From the IMG/VR virus record IMGVR_UViG_3300034375_011589, positions 1-50,169 of that record: DNA of 50,169 bases. One strand, written 5' to 3'. The notes beneath the pieces were generated by a model. It was not told the origin of the DNA. It worked only from the letters and a program-made list of their open reading frames with translations, and searched no databases. Source of the DNA: a virus. The translations under genes and the position numbers were made by a program. Positions 46,673-50,169 of this stretch are shown in pieces (within the stretch, counting starts at the first letter, position 1; each line of letters opens with the position of its first letter).

Positions 46673-47761
46673 ATGGACAAGGATAAAAACATAGAACATC
46701 AATACCTAAAACTACTTCAAGACATTTTAGATAATGGAGTAGAAAAAAAAGATAGAACTGGAACAGGTACACTAAGTGTATTTGGTAGACAGATTCGACA
46801 TAAGATGAGTGATGGATTTCCACTATTGACTACTAAGAAAATGGCTTGGAAAACGATGGTGACTGAATTACTATGGTTCTTACGAGGTGACACCAACATT
46901 AAATACTTAGTAGATAACGGATGTAACATTTGGAATGGCGATGCGTATAAGAATTACGCAAGTATTGAATGTAATCCCCCACACGACCATTCATTGAGTA
47001 TGAGTGAATTTATTGAGAAGATTAAGACTAATGATGGGTTTGGTAAGAAGTGGGGCGAGTTAGGTCCTATCTATGGAGCACAATGGAGAAGTTGGACTAC
47101 CGATAGCGAGTATATTGATGGTGAAACATATTTTAAGTATCAAGCAATAGACCAAATCCAAAACCTAATCAACGACCTTAAAACAAACCCAGACTCAAGA
47201 CGATTAATGGTTAATGCATGGAATGTTAACGATATTCCTGATATGGTTCTTCCACCTTGTCATTATGGATTTCAAGTTTATACAAGAGAGTTGTCATTTG
47301 AAGAAAGATACCAAATAATGAAAAATGGTGATTCGAATGAGTGGTTAACTATCCATTACAAGGAACCAAAGACAAAGGCAAAGGAATATATGGATAAACA
47401 CAACATCCCAACTAGGGCAATCTCATTAATGTATAATGCCAGAAGTCAAGACGTTCCATTGGGGACGCCGTTCAATATCGCATCATATGCTCTTTTATTA
47501 GAAATTATTGCAAAAGAAGTAAATATGATTCCTGATGAATTGATTACTAATATGGGTGATTGTCACATATATCTTAATCAAATTGAAGGTATTAAAGAAC
47601 AGTTAATCAGAGAACCATATCCATTACCTAAATTAGTTATTTCAGAAGATGTAAACTTTACGGGTACAATAGATGAATTTTTAAATAGTTGTTCAATATC
47701 TGATTTTAAAATTGAGGGGTATCAAAGTCATCCTACCATAAAAATGCCACTCTCTAATTAA
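46673..47761 (+). CDS. thyA: Thymidylate synthase (ThyA)
   Basis: 362 aa, longer than the ~264-residue E. coli enzyme because of insertions at ~85-125 and ~205-250. Conserved features: DRTGTGTLSVFGRQIRH near the N-terminus, GPIYGAQWRSW, catalytic C196 in MVLPPCHYGFQVYTREL, the dUMP-binding PFNIASYALLLEII, and MGDCHIYLNQIEGIKEQL. It makes dTMP from dUMP and methylene-tetrahydrofolate. With the dCMP deaminase and thymidine kinase it forms a dTTP supply route suited to an AT-rich phage genome. Confidence 0.97.
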   Translation: MDKDKNIEHQYLKLLQDILDNGVEKKDRTGTGTLSVFGRQIRHKMSDGFPLLTTKKMAWKTMVTELLWFLRGDTNIKYLVDNGCNIWNGDAYKNYASIECNPPHDHSLSMSEFIEKIKTNDGFGKKWGELGPIYGAQWRSWTTDSEYIDGETYFKYQAIDQIQNLINDLKTNPDSRRLMVNAWNVNDIPDMVLPPCHYGFQVYTRELSFEERYQIMKNGDSNEWLTIHYKEPKTKAKEYMDKHNIPTRAISLMYNARSQDVPLGTPFNIASYALLLEIIAKEVNMIPDELITNMGDCHIYLNQIEGIKEQLIREPYPLPKLVISEDVNFTGTIDEFLNSCSISDFKIEGYQSHPTIKMPLSN

Positions 47762-47801
47762 CTTTTAGGGTTACCTTTATCAAATTAAAAATAAACAAAT
47801 T

Positions 47802-48020
47802 ATGGATTACTACAACCCAGAAACATTTGAGAAAACAGAAATCGAAACTAAAATACCAATTAATTTAGTAACTGAGATTAAACAGGTTTTAGATAAAATT
47901 GATGGTTATATGATAACACCAACTATGGTTAACCCCGAAGACAACTCGGTAGTGTTTGGTATTATGGATATGAATGATAGGACTTTGAAATATAAATTAT
48001 CAATCACATCCAACAATTAA
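47802..48020 (+). CDS. Hypothetical small protein, 72 aa
   Basis: Begins DYYNPETFEKTEIETKIPIN. Mixed alpha/beta, acidic, ending YKLSITSNN. Not recognised. It follows thymidylate synthase by 40 nt. Confidence 0.65.
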   Translation: MDYYNPETFEKTEIETKIPINLVTEIKQVLDKIDGYMITPTMVNPEDNSVVFGIMDMNDRTLKYKLSITSNN

Positions 48021-48041
48021 AGCACCTTTAAGTAACTAGAA

Positions 48042-48281
48042 ATGACAATAAATATAACACCTAATGAATTGGTTGAGGAGTATCGTGAATCTTGGAAGAT
48101 GGGACTTATAAAACATCTTTCCATTGATTATGCTACTAACTCTATACACGGATGGTTAAATAATGAAGATGTAATTATTTTCAATTTTAAAGATTATGGT
48201 TTCATTAATGATAATAGAAACAACACATATGACTTATCTACAGGTAAATCTGATATAACAATAAATATTAATACTAAGTAA
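48042..48281 (+). CDS. Hypothetical small protein, 79 aa
   Basis: Begins TINITPNELVEEYRESWKMG and contains HGWLNNEDVIIFNFKDYGFI. Acidic, mixed fold. Not recognised; same strand and spacing as its neighbours. Confidence 0.6.
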   Translation: MTINITPNELVEEYRESWKMGLIKHLSIDYATNSIHGWLNNEDVIIFNFKDYGFINDNRNNTYDLSTGKSDITININTK

Positions 48282-48313
48282 AATAAGAGTAAAAATAAAA
48301 CAAAGAAGAGATA

Positions 48314-48475
48314 ATGATAAAACCATTAGATAATGTTCAAATGATTGAAGTCAAAGATGGGGTAACAACTATCACTTACAAAGATGGCACAATGCTTACT
48401 ACTAAAGATAATATTACACTTGCACTTGATTATATGAATGAGAATGATTACCCATTAGTTGACCATTGTATTTAA
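48314..48475 (+). CDS. Hypothetical small protein, 53 aa
   Basis: ORF MIKPLDNVQMIEVKDGVTTI, then TYKDGTMLTTKDNITLALDY, ending NDYPLVDHCI. Acidic and soluble, codon use typical. Preceded by GAAGAGATA. Not recognised. Confidence 0.6.
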   Translation: MIKPLDNVQMIEVKDGVTTITYKDGTMLTTKDNITLALDYMNENDYPLVDHCI

Positions 48476-48492
48476 AATTAAAACAAAAAGAT

Positions 48493-48645
48493 ATGAAAGC
48501 AATAAATGATAATAGATTAATAGGTGGTGTGTGTACCTATTTAGGTAAGAATAAAAATATACCAACTTGGTTATGGAGACTCTTCTTTATAATAACACCT
48601 GGTAGTTCCATATTATATTTAATAATATGGTTTCTTATTGATTGA
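48493..48645 (+). CDS. PspC-like small membrane protein, 50 aa
   Basis: MKAINDNRLIGGVCTYLGKN is followed by WLWRLFFIITPGSSILYLII and WFLID. The R-L-I-G-G-V-C-x-x-L-G start plus one long or two short hydrophobic segments fits the PspC domain, divergent from the copy at 39135-39305 (the G-G after C is replaced by T-Y). Perhaps a phage modulator of host envelope stress. Confidence 0.7.
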   Translation: MKAINDNRLIGGVCTYLGKNKNIPTWLWRLFFIITPGSSILYLIIWFLID

Positions 48646-48683
48646 TATTTAAATTACTTTTATTTAATTAAATTTGATTATTT

Positions 48684-48702
48684 AAGATATTGTCAGTATC
48701 TT
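48684..48702. other. Small inverted repeat
   Basis: AAGATA / TATCTT with a 7 nt loop, in the 48646-48737 gap. It may end the PspC-like transcript. Weak. Confidence 0.3.
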
Positions 48703-48737
48703 AGATTTATTAAGATGAGTAATTAAAAATAAAAGTT

Positions 48738-48932
48738 ATGATAAAAGTTAATTTAAAGTATTTGATAGGAGCTATAGTTAGTTTAGGTTTGAGTATATTC
48801 ACAATATTGGGTTTAACTCAAAATATTATTGGGTTCAATAGTGTGTTTAGTGAAATGTTTTTTACCTACTCAGCTTTAATTTTGGGTATTGGAAATTTAT
48901 TTGTTAGTTTTAAAATTATAAAAAATAAATAA
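48738..48932 (+). CDS. Small two-helix membrane protein, 64 aa
   Basis: Segments YLIGAIVSLGLSIFTILGL and FFTYSALILGIGNLFVSFKI, with a basic end IKNK. Not recognised. Separate from its neighbours by ~90 nt on either side. Confidence 0.65.
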   Translation: MIKVNLKYLIGAIVSLGLSIFTILGLTQNIIGFNSVFSEMFFTYSALILGIGNLFVSFKIIKNK

Positions 48933-48977
48933 TTATGAGTATAGTTAGAAAATCTCAACATTTTTAATCTGAATAAG

Positions 48978-49040
48978 GGCCCTGCACCAACTGAACGACT
49001 AAGCTTGCTTTAGTACCTTAGTAGGTTGGGTGGGGTTCAA
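48978..49040. other. GC-richer stretch resembling a tRNA fragment
   Basis: The minus strand reads CTTAGTCGTTCAGTTGGTGC, similar to a tRNA D-arm, while the plus strand has GGTTCAAATAC, similar to a T-loop. No full cloverleaf can be drawn. The local base composition is unlike the flanks, so it may be a tRNA remnant or recombination scar. Confidence 0.25.
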
Positions 49041-49067
49041 ATACTAAGAAAAAAGAATAAAGTAAAT

Positions 49068-49430
49068 ATGAAAAAATTATTAATATTATTAGGTGTATTA
49101 TTTACTCTTAATGTTAAGGGACAAGTTATAAACTTTGTTAAATACCCACATCAAGCAGATATTGTAATTAAATTTGTTGAATATAGATGGGAATCCGATA
49201 TAATAATAAAAAAAGTAAATAACAGGTGGGATGCAAACAAACCTGGATTATGGTATTGGGATGATACAATGTATAACACACAATATCCTGTTTATAATAA
49301 ATTAAATGTTCTAATAACTGAATATTCATACATTGCCGATTATAGGGTTTATGTAACTACTAATAGATGGGAGATAAAGGTTAATGATGATTACCTAATT
49401 GATTTAGAAGAATGGCATAAAAGATTTTGA
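49068..49430 (+). CDS. Secreted protein with short strand repeats, 120 aa
   Basis: The start is placed at the ATG at 49068, where the signal peptide begins (KKLLILLGVLFTLNVKGQ); the upstream extension from 49026 lacks signal character. The mature chain has repeated V-x-x-x-Q-A-D-I-V-I and W-E-S-D-I-I-I strands (YPHQADIVIKFVEYRWESDI), like the short repeats of DUF6150-type proteins. Envelope location is inferred from the signal peptide. Confidence 0.7.
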   Translation: MKKLLILLGVLFTLNVKGQVINFVKYPHQADIVIKFVEYRWESDIIIKKVNNRWDANKPGLWYWDDTMYNTQYPVYNKLNVLITEYSYIADYRVYVTTNRWEIKVNDDYLIDLEEWHKRF

Positions 49431-49441
49431 AACTAGATTTT

Positions 49442-49555
49442 ATGAAAAAAGGAAATATTAAACGTATAGATAGGTGGTTATTATCATTGTACGTTATAAT
49501 ACTTTACTTAACATATGAAATTAATAGATTAATTGAAGGAAACTTTTTTAAATAA
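49442..49555 (+). CDS. Small membrane peptide, 37 aa
   Basis: MKKGNIKRIDRWLLSLYVII, then LYLTYEINRLIEGNFFK: a basic start and one hydrophobic helix. It lies between two small genes on the same strand. Not recognised. Confidence 0.5.
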   Translation: MKKGNIKRIDRWLLSLYVIILYLTYEINRLIEGNFFK

Positions 49556-49560
49556 AAAAT

Positions 49561-49698
49561 ATGAAGATAGAAGCGTATGAAGTAAGTGACCAATTATATC
49601 TTACCCCAACAATTAAACTAACATATACTAAAATATTAAACGGATACTATAGTATAGATTTAGTTTGGTTAGGATGGGGAGTAAGTTTAATGTGGTAA
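49561..49698 (+). CDS. Small protein with LVWLGWGVSLMW end, 45 aa
   Basis: MKIEAYEVSDQLYLTPTIKL, then TYTKILNGYYSIDLVWLGWG and VSLMW. The Trp/Leu-rich end is distinctive and may be membrane-associated. It starts 5 nt after the previous gene. Function unknown. Confidence 0.55.
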   Translation: MKIEAYEVSDQLYLTPTIKLTYTKILNGYYSIDLVWLGWGVSLMW

Positions 49699-49758
49699 AT
49701 AAAATATAATATATTAAATATTATAGTTTTTTAGTAATTATTTTTTAAACCATACAGA

Positions 49759-49766
49759 TATTTATT
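49759..49766 (+). promoter_or_regulatory. Late-promoter-like element 3 nt before the last gene
   Basis: Plus-strand GATATTTATTAGTATGG: element, AGT, ATG, the same layout as for terminase (6010) and 35593, but on the opposite strand. Confidence 0.5.
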
Positions 49767-49769
49767 AGT

Positions 49770-50169
49770 ATGGATAAGTTACACACAATTACAATCGTTT
49801 TTATATTACTAATAAGTAATGTTTTAAAATCACAAACTACAGAAACCTTAATTTATTATGATTATATTGAATCATATGATTGGATGGGTGCTTGGTGGTA
49901 TAATAATCCTACAACTGGGTATTATTCAAATATATCTGTAACTCCAACTCTTAGTGCGGTTTTATATGGTGATGGTAATACTACAAATGAACAAGACTTT
50001 TATGTTCTACCAGCAGTAACTGTAGACCCAACAAAAGACCACATATTCAGAATGAAATTGGCTGCTCAAGTTATATCATCACCTGGTGCATCTACCAAAG
50101 GTTTAGATGGTGGAGATTATATTACAGTACAATTAAGTCAAGATGGTGGAAGTTATGTTAGTGAATTAA
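49770..50169 (+). CDS. Secreted probable virion/adhesion protein (partial, C-terminus off the window)
   Basis: The signal-like start KLHTITIVFILLISNVLKSQ is followed by a beta-rich chain: YYDYIESYDWMGAWWYNNPT, FYVLPAVTVDPTKDHIFRMK, LAAQVISSPGASTKGLDGGD, YITVQLSQDGGSYVSE. This resembles extracellular jelly-roll proteins of Flavobacteria, often secreted by type 9 secretion, and their viral counterparts. The frame is still open at the right edge, so length and any sorting domain are unknown. Confidence 0.7.
   Translation, partial: MDKLHTITIVFILLISNVLKSQTTETLIYYDYIESYDWMGAWWYNNPTTGYYSNISVTPTLSAVLYGDGNTTNEQDFYVLPAVTVDPTKDHIFRMKLAAQVISSPGASTKGLDGGDYITVQLSQDGGSYVSEL

Overview
The window is a piece of a large, AT-rich, T4-like tailed phage genome whose host is most likely a member of the Bacteroidetes (flavobacterial type). 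The head-morphogenesis genes are of the T4 family (prohead protease gp21, portal gp20, large terminase gp17, in that genomic neighbourhood). Several promoters match the Bacteroidetes pattern TTTG-N20-TAnnTTTG. Shine-Dalgarno sequences are mostly absent. DnaK ends in the EFEEVK tail, and secreted proteins carry Bacteroidetes-style signal peptides or a lipobox.

Layout. 1-12.2 kb (minus strand): head/packaging module, running leftwards from hypothetical virion proteins through terminase, portal and helical proteins to the prohead protease, which is cut by the left edge. 12.2-16.3 kb: a divergent chaperone pair, dnaK (minus) and a ClpC-like unfoldase (plus), separated by a 190 bp region with symmetric TGACA/TGTCA boxes. 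16.3-20.4 kb: a 37-repeat YadA-like fibre with an S74 self-cleaving chaperone, an M20 peptidase, and a phage tmRNA. 20.4-41.2 kb (mostly minus): a long run of virion or accessory proteins, many of which begin with similar short helices ending in L/I/V-x-E. They include an Fe/Mn superoxide dismutase, a cupin-like protein, a SAP protein, a peptidoglycan-binding-like protein, a protein with a pre-toxin-like DPTG segment, and a three-module Cys/basic protein. 39.7-50.2 kb (mostly plus): nucleotide metabolism (dCMP deaminase, thymidine kinase, thymidylate synthase), an acyl-CoA thioesterase, a GH16 glycoside hydrolase, tRNA-Arg(TCT), and many small membrane, secreted or hypothetical proteins.

How it may work together. 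The clearest new signals are two. (i) A shared N-terminal leader, ending at a T4 gp21-like cleavage motif, occurs on about a dozen proteins and would route them into the prohead, where the protease encoded at the left edge would trim them; the superoxide dismutase is one of these. (ii) A repeated 9-mer, RTATTTATW, lies in sense orientation just upstream of about 20 genes, often only 3-5 nt before the ATG, and looks like this phage's late promoter. DnaK, the ClpC-like ATPase with an LGF loop, a membrane protein with a UVR motif and the tmRNA together suggest a phage-owned protein-quality-control and ribosome-rescue set. All functional statements are from reading the sequence; no search was run.
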